Assembly: GCA_937893735.1 (NCBI GenBank)
Contig: CALBGD010000051.1
Coordinates: 1-5,040 of the forward strand
Direction of reading: 5' to 3'
Length of the DNA stretch: 5,040 bases
Source: an uncultured Clostridia bacterium
GTDB taxonomy: Bacteria > Bacillota > Clostridia > Oscillospirales > Ruminococcaceae
Program-made: the position numbers and the translations under genes
Shown: positions 1 to 4,894 of the stretch, piece by piece
How positions within the stretch are numbered: the stretch's first letter is position 1
Layout: every line of letters starts with the position of its first letter
Notes under the pieces: generated by a model
What the model was told of the DNA's origin: nothing
The model's database searches: none
The model's input: the letters and a program-made list of their open reading frames with translations, nothing else

Positions 1-1
1 T

Positions 2-1303
2 TATGAGAGCGGTCGCTCCGACCGTATCGAGGTCGCGGCGCGCAGAGCTCTCCTTACCAGCGTGGCGCACGTCACGCACCGTATCTCCGAGCAGAACGGC
101 GAGGAACTCGGCGCGGACGGCTGGGAGATGTCGGCGCACTCCGGCTCCAGACCGTCCCACGCGGTGTATCAGGGGCGGCAGTACACGCAGAAGCAGTACG
201 AGCGGATAATAAAGCCGCTCATAAGCGAGCCGAACTGCCGACATGATGTGTTCCCGATAATTCTCGGCGTATCCGAGCCGGTTTACACCGAGGAGGAGCT
301 CCAGAACATAGATCAGCCGCCGTTCACTTATGAGGGGCGGACTTACACAACCTACGAAGCTTCCCAGCAGATGAGGAAGATGGAGCGAGCCATGCGGAAG
401 CAGAAAGACCGCTGTATCGTTGCGGACGCTGCCGGGGACAAGGAGGGCTTCACCGCTGCGAGTATTAAGCTCCGCCGGCAGAAGGATATCTACGAGGATT
501 TCTGCAAGGCTGCGGACAGCTACACGCAGTATGAGCGGACTTACGTCGCCGGGTACGACCGCAGGCTTGCGGGCAAGACTGGAGCGGTTACGCGGAAGCA
601 GCGGGAGTTTGAGAAGGCGCAGCTCAGGCTTGACAATTCCATTGAAAGCTCCTATAATTATATGGGAACTGAACATTTGTTCGCTTCTCATTATTCCGAT
701 GGCAAGCTGGATTTGAAATCCGCAAGGCGTGAGTACGATACTTTCCTCAATAGCGATGTCCCTAAAAACCACATGAAGCTGTTGAAGCAGTTTAGCTTCG
801 GTGCCAAGTACATTGAAACCGACAACGAAAATATTACAATGGGATATTCGCCAAAAGCCGACGCGTTTGTATATAACCCTGCAAACCCACAACTTGCTAA
901 TTACGATCTTAATATGAGCCTTACCCACGAGATAGCTCATAGAATAGATAACAAGATGTTTAAATCTGATAGGCGTCAGGCGTTCACGGAAGCAATTTCA
1001 AAATACGGAGATACATTAGACAGTAAATCTGTTGCTGATAAGATAATGGAATCTGATGTGTTGAGATACAACGCTCCTCTTCAGGATATTGCAAGCGCGA
1101 TCACTGGAGGAAAAGCCCCTCTTATGGCAGGGCATGATCCTGATTACTGGAACAAACCCGGGAAGAAGCAAAAAGAAATCTTTGCAAATCTATTCACACT
1201 TGAATGCTTCCAAGATTCAGATGGGCTTGAATTTGTGAAAAATGAATTGCCAGACGTATATAACGCTTATATTTCTATGACCGCTAAGCAGTTAGGAAGG
1301 TGA
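2..1303 (+). CDS. Phage minor capsid protein 2 (min_cap2/MuF-like) with C-terminal zinc-metallopeptidase-like domain, 5' partial
   Basis: The frame is open from base 2 with no stop, and the residues before the GTG at 62 (GRSDRIEVAARRALLTSV) fit the family. The gene therefore starts upstream, and GTG 62 is not its start. 433 residues are visible. The first part matches Phage_min_cap2: WEMSAHSGSRPSHAVYQG near residues 41-58, NCRH near 78-81, then a basic helical stretch rich in K, R and E to about residue 205. These proteins sit in the capsid near the portal. From about nt 640 the base composition falls (70% GC counted at 121-180, 40% at 961-1020) and a different domain begins. It carries HEIAHRID at nt 926-949 (HExxH: two zinc His plus the catalytic Glu) and, about 80 residues on, KEIFANLF with Glu at nt 1175-1177 as a likely third zinc ligand. 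This is a gluzincin-like layout. Capsid identity is firm. The protease fold is well supported by motif, but its target is unknown. An AT-rich gene follows after 5 nt. Confidence 0.88.
   Translation, partial: YESGRSDRIEVAARRALLTSVAHVTHRISEQNGEELGADGWEMSAHSGSRPSHAVYQGRQYTQKQYERIIKPLISEPNCRHDVFPIILGVSEPVYTEEELQNIDQPPFTYEGRTYTTYEASQQMRKMERAMRKQKDRCIVADAAGDKEGFTAASIKLRRQKDIYEDFCKAADSYTQYERTYVAGYDRRLAGKTGAVTRKQREFEKAQLRLDNSIESSYNYMGTEHLFASHYSDGKLDLKSARREYDTFLNSDVPKNHMKLLKQFSFGAKYIETDNENITMGYSPKADAFVYNPANPQLANYDLNMSLTHEIAHRIDNKMFKSDRRQAFTEAISKYGDTLDSKSVADKIMESDVLRYNAPLQDIASAITGGKAPLMAGHDPDYWNKPGKKQKEIFANLFTLECFQDSDGLEFVKNELPDVYNAYISMTAKQLGR
1294..1300 (+). promoter_or_regulatory. Ribosome binding site fixing the start of the 60-residue gene
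   Basis: AGGAAGG lies 8 nt before ATG 1309, the same spacing seen at most starts in this window. It argues against the in-frame GTG at 1300, which would leave no spacing. The site overlaps the last codons of the capsid-protease gene, so the two genes are probably translated from one message. Confidence 0.7.
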
Positions 1304-1308
1304 TTACC

Positions 1309-1491
1309 ATGGTATTACCAGTGACAGATTTAAAAGTGATATCTCAAAAAGAAAACTGGAATCTAGTCATGCAATACTACAATAAATTTGGCAAAGCAGC
1401 TCCTCCTTACAATCCCGAAACCTACGGCACAGCCGAAGCCTACGTTGAAAAGCTGAAACAATGGGTGCAGGCTGATAAGCCTGTTTCATAA
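1309..1491 (+). CDS. Small protein behind the protease-tipped capsid gene, candidate immunity or partner protein
   Basis: 60 residues, ATG start chosen by the AGGAAGG site 8 nt upstream. An in-frame GTG at 1300 would add three residues and overlap the previous stop. The protein has no signal peptide, membrane segment or cysteine. It shows a short N-terminal helix (ENWNLVMQYYNKFG), a Pro/Tyr-rich turn (APPYNPETYGT), and a C-terminal helix (AEAYVEKLKQWVQA). Base composition is very AT-rich (32% GC counted at 1321-1380), like the protease domain before it and unlike the head genes. The 5-nt gap and shared composition suggest the two arrived and act as a pair. Phage-borne MuF-type toxins are known to be followed by small immunity genes. 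That this is one is inference; a structural accessory protein or a chaperone for the domain is equally possible. No family was recognised with confidence. Confidence 0.7.
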   Translation: MVLPVTDLKVISQKENWNLVMQYYNKFGKAAPPYNPETYGTAEAYVEKLKQWVQADKPVS

Positions 1492-1500
1492 ATAACGATA

Positions 1501-1529
1501 TGCACTCCCAGCAATGGGGGTGCAATTTT
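1501..1529 (+). terminator. Hairpin with GNRA loop, weak Rho-independent terminator
   Basis: TGCACTCCCA (1501-1510) and TGGGGGTGCA (1515-1524) form a 10-bp stem with a single U-G wobble and a GCAA tetraloop. It is followed by ATTTTA, a short U-tract. It begins 10 nt after the stop of the 60-residue gene and ends before the Shine-Dalgarno of the next. The stem is strong but the U-run is only four, so partial termination or RNA-end protection is as likely as full termination. Confidence 0.6.
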
Positions 1530-1552
1530 ATACCCTGAAAGGAGAAAAGCCC

Positions 1553-1753
1553 ATGCAGTATATATCGGAACGAATTGTAAACATATCCGATCTGGAGAAG
1601 CTCCTGACAGATATTTACCTGCTTTCACAAATAGCACAGAACAGCTCCGGCGATGAGACGCAGAAGCTGCTCCGTGAGATAGAAAAATTGGCTGACGAAT
1701 CAGCCAACTTCCAGTTCCGCCTTGAAAGCAGAATCACTACTATAGCCGATTAG
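1553..1753 (+). CDS. Small helical protein of unknown function
   Basis: 66 residues. ATG 1553 is preceded by AAAGGAG (1538-1544) with 8-nt spacing. An in-frame ATG at 1514 lies inside the hairpin loop and has no ribosome binding site, so it is rejected. The protein is acidic and almost wholly helical by eye: ISDLEKLLTDIYLLSQIAQ, then a GD turn, then KLLREIEKLADESANFQFRLESRI, with heptad-like leucines and no cysteine. It may oligomerise or be a small structural or regulatory phage protein; no family was recognised. Two oddities stand out. Its last 14 nt overlap tail-to-tail with the gene on the other strand (1740-1753). Codons 46-52 also contain a perfect hairpin that reads as a terminator on the minus strand. 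Confidence 0.65.
   Translation: MQYISERIVNISDLEKLLTDIYLLSQIAQNSSGDETQKLLREIEKLADESANFQFRLESRITTIAD
1681..1707 (-). terminator. Rho-independent terminator of the minus-strand gene
   Basis: On the minus strand TTGGCTGA, loop TTCG, TCAGCCAA form a perfect 8-bp stem (1707-1688), immediately followed by TTTTTCT (1687-1681). It starts 32 nt after the TAG stop of the minus-strand gene. Read in the plus direction there is no U-run after the stem, so it should act on the minus strand only. It lies within the coding sequence of the opposing 66-residue gene. Confidence 0.8.
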
Positions 1754-2015
1754 TAATTCTTGTATCTTCAATTCGAGGCGGTGCGCTGTGGAGATGAATG
1801 CAATCGCAAAAATTATTGCACATCATCCACTTGTATTCCTCTGATTGTTCACTTGCTGGTAATTTGCTATTTTCAACAATGGGACATTTTGCGCTCTGAA
1901 AAACAGCAGAATAAGGATTTGCCGGATCATTATATCGGTATGTTACACGAATCGGTAAATCTATATTCCATTTGTCACAGTGAACTTTCATTGGAATAAT
2001 GGTACAGCTTTCCAT
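1740..2015 (-). CDS. Antisense moron-like gene, Cys-rich 91-residue protein of unknown function
   Basis: 91 residues on the strand opposite to all neighbours. The ATG has AGGGAGG 8 nt upstream, a near-perfect promoter 25 nt beyond the start, and a hairpin-U terminator after the stop, so it is a complete monocistronic unit. It is AT-rich (33% GC counted at 1861-1920). The protein has no signal peptide or membrane helix. The N-terminal half looks like a beta-rich domain (IPMKVHCDKWNIDLPIRVTY), followed by DPANPYSAVFQSAKCPIVEN. Six cysteines (4, 13, 44, 66, 70, 72) include a C-x3-C-x-C cluster with His 74 and 76, which could bind metal; this is not shown. An independently transcribed gene inside a late structural operon is typical of a moron expressed from the prophage. 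Such genes often give superinfection exclusion, anti-defence or host-fitness functions. None can be assigned here. Confidence 0.82.
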   Translation of the reverse strand: MESCTIIPMKVHCDKWNIDLPIRVTYRYNDPANPYSAVFQSAKCPIVENSKLPASEQSEEYKWMMCNNFCDCIHLHSAPPRIEDTRITNRL

Positions 2016-2019
2016 ACTT

Positions 2020-2047
2020 TTGACCTCCCTTCTATGTCTATTATATT
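2020..2047 (+). promoter_or_regulatory. Possible rightward promoter overlapping the antisense promoter
   Basis: TTGACC (2020-2025), a 16-bp spacer and TATATT (2042-2047) read rightward and share the AT-rich -10 segment with the leftward promoter. It would serve the small ORF at 2097. Its -35 box coincides with the Shine-Dalgarno of the antisense gene (GACCTCCC), so the match may be incidental. Confidence 0.3.
2024..2030 (-). promoter_or_regulatory. Ribosome binding site of the antisense gene
   Basis: AGGGAGG on the minus strand, 8 nt before the ATG at 2015-2013. It is one of the strongest arguments that the antisense frame is a real gene and not a chance ORF. Confidence 0.8.
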
Positions 2048-2068
2048 AGATAGAGCGTCAAACGTCAA
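2040..2068 (-). promoter_or_regulatory. SigA-type promoter of the antisense gene
   Basis: On the minus strand TTGACG (2068-2063) and TATAAT (2045-2040) are separated by exactly 17 bp. The -10 box is a full consensus match and the -35 box matches 5 of 6. Transcription would begin near 2033, leaving a leader of about 20 nt that contains the AGGGAGG site. Confidence 0.8.
2056..2068. repeat. Tandem CGTCAA repeat over the -35 box
   Basis: CGTCAA occurs at 2056-2061 and 2063-2068 with one base between them (TTGACG twice on the minus strand). The distal copy is the -35 element. The repeat could be chance, an alternative -35, or half of an operator. Confidence 0.3.
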
Positions 2069-2096
2069 GAGAACTTTTTAGAAAGGAGCCCCACCA

Positions 2097-2264
2097 ATGC
2101 AGCACAACCGATACAATAAAACCTATCAGGCGGCGGTGATCGCGGACGCAGTGCGGAAGCGCCAGCGCTGCAATCAGCGAGACCCTCCCCGGTTGATCAG
2201 GAAATACACATACCACATAATCATCGTACCCTTACCGAGGGTACATTTTTTTACCTATCTATAA
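2097..2264 (+). CDS. Small ORF, possibly decayed phage gene
   Basis: 55 residues, ATG with AAAGGAG (2082-2088) 8 nt upstream. The first 30 or so residues are basic, GC-rich and plausible coding (QAAVIADAVRKRQRCNQ). From about nt 2195 the composition turns AT-rich, and the remaining frame runs through a promoter-like pair and a Rho-independent terminator before ending at TAA 2262. The C-terminal part (HIIIVPLPRVHFFTYL) therefore looks like read-through of non-coding sequence. I infer either a short gene whose original 3' end was lost, perhaps when the neighbouring antisense cassette arrived, or a real small protein whose end overlaps regulatory DNA. No family was recognised. Confidence 0.45.
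   Translation: MQHNRYNKTYQAAVIADAVRKRQRCNQRDPPRLIRKYTYHIIIVPLPRVHFFTYL
2193..2221 (+). promoter_or_regulatory. Candidate promoter for the scaffold/capsid operon
   Basis: TTGATC (2193-2198), a 17-bp spacer and CATAAT (2216-2221) match the SigA consensus at 4 of 6 and 5 of 6 positions. Initiation is predicted near 2228, inside the left arm of the following terminator hairpin. Such a transcript would carry only a shortened stem and could bypass termination. The call rests on sequence match alone. Confidence 0.4.
2226..2252 (+). terminator. Rho-independent terminator before the scaffold gene
   Basis: GTACCCT (2226-2232) and AGGGTAC (2238-2244) form a perfect 7-bp stem with the 5-nt loop TACCG, followed by A and a run of seven T (2246-2252). 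It ends 10 nt before the Shine-Dalgarno of the scaffold gene. It should separate upstream transcription from the scaffold/capsid operon, unless antitermination or read-through occurs. Confidence 0.82.
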
Positions 2265-2276
2265 GGAGGAATTTTC

Positions 2277-2849
2277 ATGGATAAGTTAAAGGCACTTCTC
2301 CAGAAGCTCGGAATCGAGCTTACCGCAGACCAGACCAAGCAGATCGGCGAGGTCGTTGAAAAGGAGTTCGTCCCCGCCGCCGAGGTCGCAGCCGACAAAA
2401 CCAAGCTCGATGAGCTGACCAGGCAGCTTGCCGCCCGGGACAAGGATCTTGAAAAGCTCAAGGCGGACAACAAGTCCGAGGAGCTCCAGAAGCAGCTTGA
2501 CGAGCTGAATGCAAAGTACAAGCAGGACACCGACGACCTCAACGCGAAGCTGTCCGCGCAGCAGGCGGATTTCGCCGCGGAGAAGCTGTTCAGCGGCTAC
2601 AAGTTCTCAAGCGACCGCGTGCGCAAGTCCGTTCTGGACGAGTTCAGGGGCAAGGGCTTCAGGCTCGGCGAGAACGGCGAGTTCATCGGCGGCAAGGAGT
2701 ACCTTGAGGAGCTTAAGCAGTCCGAGCCGTCCGTGTTCGCGGCGGAACAGAAACCCGGGCTGTTCATGGGCAGCACGCAGAGTACTGTCAGCGCCAGCGC
2801 AAACAACCTTGAGGATCAGATCTTCGCCGGAATCGGCGTAAAGAAGTAA
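2277..2849 (+). CDS. Capsid scaffolding protein, Phage_GP20 family (minor structural protein GP20)
   Basis: 190 residues, a usual size for the family. ATG has AAGGAGG (2263-2269) 7 nt upstream. The N-terminus (LKALLQKLGIELTADQTKQIGEVVEKEF) is the short helical start typical of GP20 proteins. Residues about 38-105 form a long charged coiled coil (KLDELTRQLAARDKDLEKLKAD onward). Then come a small domain around SSDRVRKSVLDEF and GENGEFIGG, a Ser/Ala-rich linker, and a C-terminal helix (NNLEDQIFAGIGVKK) of the kind that contacts capsid subunits. The protein would guide procapsid assembly inside the shell and leave before or during DNA packaging. It lies directly before the major capsid gene (14-nt gap), the canonical position. 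It is strongly GC-rich, unlike the accessory genes to its left. Confidence 0.92.
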   Translation: MDKLKALLQKLGIELTADQTKQIGEVVEKEFVPAAEVAADKTKLDELTRQLAARDKDLEKLKADNKSEELQKQLDELNAKYKQDTDDLNAKLSAQQADFAAEKLFSGYKFSSDRVRKSVLDEFRGKGFRLGENGEFIGGKEYLEELKQSEPSVFAAEQKPGLFMGSTQSTVSASANNLEDQIFAGIGVKK

Positions 2850-2863
2850 AGGAGGACACCACA

Positions 2864-3781
2864 ATGGCAATCAATACAATCGAAGCAGCAAAGATTTTTC
2901 AGACCGCCCTCGATCTGCAGATGATTCAGGGAGCTACCTCCGGCTGGATGGAGGACAATGCCGGACAGACCAAGTATTCCGGCGGCGCTGAGGTCAAGAT
3001 ACCGAAGATGTCGCTCAGCGGTCTCGGGAACTACGACCGCGACAGTGGTTACGTTCAGGGAGCTATCACCTATTCCTACGAAACCAAGACCCTGACGCAG
3101 GACAGAGGCAGAAAGTTCCTGCTCGACAAGATGGACGTTGACGAGACCAACTTCGTTGCAAGCGCTTCCGCAGTTATGAGCGAGTTCCAGCGTACAAAGG
3201 TCATTCCGGAGGTGGACGCCTACCGTTACAGCAGAATTTACGCTCTTGCCAAGGACAGCTACGGCAGGACATACACTCCTGCCGCAAGCACTATCCTGTC
3301 CACGCTTTCCGCTGACATAACTGCGGCGCAGGACGCCGCCGGAGCTGACGACCTTGTGATCATCATGCCTATAACAGTTTCGGATATGCTGAACAACAGC
3401 GAGAAGATGACGAAGTACATCAATGCCGGTGACTTCAAGCAGGGCAACCTTGACCTCAAGGTGAGGTACTTCAATGGCATTCCTATCATTCCGGTTCCCT
3501 CTGCAAGAATGAAAACCGCCTACACATTCAACGATGGCACGACTGGCGGTCAGGAAGCCGAAGGTTTCACTCCTGCCGCAAAGGCGACCCAGATAAACTG
3601 GATAATATGTCCGAAGTCCGCTCCGATAGCCGTTTCCAAGACGGATAATTTTAAGATCATCGACCCGGACGCGAACCAGTCCGCTGACGCGTGGCTCATC
3701 GCATACCGCAAGTTCCACGACCTCTGGATAAAGGACAATATGCTGCCTTCTATCCGCGTATGCGCGGTACCTGAAACATGA
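2864..3781 (+). CDS. Major capsid protein, HK97-fold
   Basis: 305 residues, ATG with AAAGGAGG (2848-2855) 8 nt upstream. It forms the icosahedral shell. Recognisable family stretches, in order: GLGNYDRDSGYVQGAITYSY (about 53-72, N-arm/E-loop region), LTQDRGRKFLLDKMDVDET (77-95), FQRTKVIPEVDAYRYSRIY (108-126, spine-helix end), YFNGIPIIPVPSARM (202-216), and a C-terminal stretch with INWIICPKSAPIAVSK and WLIAYRKFHDLWIKDN (244-292). There is no N-terminal delta domain or protease gene in view, consistent with the separate scaffold encoded just upstream. The last 4 nt (ATGA) overlap the next gene. A 444-codon open frame on the opposite strand is a by-product of the GC-rich codon pattern. Identity is firm from protein motifs and position; the exact capsid subfamily is not assigned. 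Confidence 0.93.
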   Translation: MAINTIEAAKIFQTALDLQMIQGATSGWMEDNAGQTKYSGGAEVKIPKMSLSGLGNYDRDSGYVQGAITYSYETKTLTQDRGRKFLLDKMDVDETNFVASASAVMSEFQRTKVIPEVDAYRYSRIYALAKDSYGRTYTPAASTILSTLSADITAAQDAAGADDLVIIMPITVSDMLNNSEKMTKYINAGDFKQGNLDLKVRYFNGIPIIPVPSARMKTAYTFNDGTTGGQEAEGFTPAAKATQINWIICPKSAPIAVSKTDNFKIIDPDANQSADAWLIAYRKFHDLWIKDNMLPSIRVCAVPET

Positions 3782-4131
3782 GCTACGCCGACTATACCTA
3801 CTACACCGAAACCTACGGCGGAAAGTCGGTAAAGCAGGAGGATTTCCTCCGGCTTTCCACCGGGGCTTCCGCGTATCTCGACCGTGTGACCTCCGGCAAA
3901 GCCGAGGAACATTCCGAGGACGACCGGCTGAAAATCTGCTGCTGTGCGCTCTGTGATATTCTCGCAGCCACAGCGGACACCGGCGGTCTGGTGAAGCAGT
4001 CAGAAAGCGTTGGAAGCTGGTCGTATTCGCTTGCGAGCGGCTCGGAGGCAACAGCCGAGGAGCTGATGTACAAGCGGTGTATGATTTGGCTTCCGGCTGA
4101 ATGGCTTTACAGAGGGGTGGCGCGGGAATGA
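3778..4131 (+). CDS. Head-tail connector (gp6-like adaptor)
   Basis: 117 residues. ATG overlaps the capsid stop as ATGA. No Shine-Dalgarno is visible, so translation is probably coupled to the capsid gene. The pattern of this adaptor family is seen: YADYTYYTETYGGKSVKQEDFLRLS at the N-terminus, ASAYLDRVTSGK (30-41), a central helix LKICCCALCDILAA (51-64) with an unusual run of cysteines, then SESVGSWSYSL (75-85) and a C-terminal helix ending in WLYRGV. Such proteins form a ring under the portal and close the DNA channel after packaging. Position directly after the major capsid gene supports this. Confidence 0.85.
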   Translation: MSYADYTYYTETYGGKSVKQEDFLRLSTGASAYLDRVTSGKAEEHSEDDRLKICCCALCDILAATADTGGLVKQSESVGSWSYSLASGSEATAEELMYKRCMIWLPAEWLYRGVARE

Positions 4132-4523
4132 GATTCACAGAAACCATCACGGTCTACAACAAGATTCCGCAGCAGGGGCGCGAACCGGAACAGCTCCGCC
4201 GCACAGTAGTTCGCGAAGTATTCTGGGACAGCACCTCCGGAGCGGCGTTCAGTAAGTCCGGGAAAGACGGCAGCGACAGCATTACGGTCATGATTCCGGA
4301 CTTGCCTGCGCTGGTTCCCGCTGCGGAGTGGTTCCGTGACGGCTGTCCGGCGGATAAGTTTACGCTTTCCCCCGGAGACATCATCGCCCGGGGAGAATGC
4401 GGAGATATCGCAAGCGCCGCGGAACTCGAACGGCAGCACACCGAAAAATTGATAATAACAGCGGTTCGTGACTGCCGGTTCGGTTCCGGGTGCTTGCATC
4501 ACTGGGAGGTGAGCGGGAAGTGA
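4128..4523 (+). CDS. Head-closure/head-tail joining candidate, DUF6751-like phage protein
   Basis: 131 residues. ATG 4128 overlaps the previous stop as ATGA and has GGGGTGG about 8 nt upstream; an in-frame ATG at 4101 lacks this support. N-terminal MRFTETITVYNKI, then RRTVVREVFWDSTSGAAFSKSGKDGSDSITVMIP-type beta strands (25-57), FTLSPGDIIARGE (78-90), and a C-terminal CLHHWEVSGK. This all-beta layout ending in HW-V-G is what I remember of the DUF6751 family of Firmicutes phages, but I could not search to confirm. Its slot between the connector and Minor_capsid_2 is that of a head-tail stopper, which is an inference from gene order. Confidence 0.72.
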   Translation: MRFTETITVYNKIPQQGREPEQLRRTVVREVFWDSTSGAAFSKSGKDGSDSITVMIPDLPALVPAAEWFRDGCPADKFTLSPGDIIARGECGDIASAAELERQHTEKLIITAVRDCRFGSGCLHHWEVSGK

Positions 4524-4894
4524 AAATCACTACCGACCGTGGAACATTGTTCACTACCGCCAGCGGCAAGTCTATTCTCCGCTGGAACGGCGGTAAGCCG
4601 CCCACCGAGGAGGGGTTCAACAAGCTCCAGACGTTCATCGACAACACAGTCGTCCGGCATATGGATCCATACGTCACCATGCGTACCGGAATGCTGAAAA
4701 AGTCCGTTATCCTCGGTTCCCGAATGGGCAGCGGCGAACTGGTGTTCATTGCGCCGTATGCTCATAAGCAGTACTATCGCAACGGAAAGCTCAAGGGAAA
4801 GCGCGGTTCTCGGTGGTTTCATCGTATGTGGGCGGCGCGTAAGGATACTATCGTCCGGGAAGTTAAGAATTACGCAAGGAGGGTTATGCCGTGA
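4520..4894 (+). CDS. Minor capsid protein (Minor_capsid_2 family)
   Basis: 124 residues. GTG 4520 overlaps the previous stop as GTGA and has GGAGGTG (4505-4511) 8 nt upstream; an in-frame start at 4490 lacks a binding site. Family features: RWNGGKPPTEEGFNKLQTFI (21-40), VVRHMDPYVTMRTGMLKKSV (44-63), GSGELVFIAPYAHKQYY (70-86), and RGSRWFHRMWAARKDTIV (95-112). These proteins are annotated as minor capsid in Firmicutes phages and occupy the position of an HK97 gp10-like tail-completion protein. They act at the head-tail junction. Confidence 0.88.
   Translation: MKITTDRGTLFTTASGKSILRWNGGKPPTEEGFNKLQTFIDNTVVRHMDPYVTMRTGMLKKSVILGSRMGSGELVFIAPYAHKQYYRNGKLKGKRGSRWFHRMWAARKDTIVREVKNYARRVMP

Noticed and set aside
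62..64. GTG as the start of the minor capsid gene
   Set aside because: The same frame is open to base 2 and encodes family-typical residues before it; no binding site upstream.
1794..1844. 16-codon plus-strand ORF (MNAIAKIIAHHPLVFL) as the remnant of a gene split by the antisense cassette
   Set aside because: Attractive, but no proper Shine-Dalgarno, and the same bases encode the C-terminus of the antisense protein; too short to support.
1760..1999. 79-codon plus-strand frame antisense to the moron
   Set aside because: No ribosome binding site, TTG start, and it lies opposite a gene that has promoter, Shine-Dalgarno and terminator.
2171..2182. AGCGC/GCGCT palindrome as an operator or hairpin
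   Set aside because: Five-base arms with a two-base centre inside a GC-rich coding stretch; expected by chance.
2816..4150. 444-codon open frame on the minus strand opposite the capsid gene
   Set aside because: It lies opposite firmly identified head genes, gives a low-complexity Arg/Ser/Cys/Val-rich product, and is explained by GC-rich codon bias.
4107..4502. 131-codon minus-strand frame opposite the head-closure gene
   Set aside because: Shadow of the GC-rich plus-strand gene; no ribosome binding site or family features.
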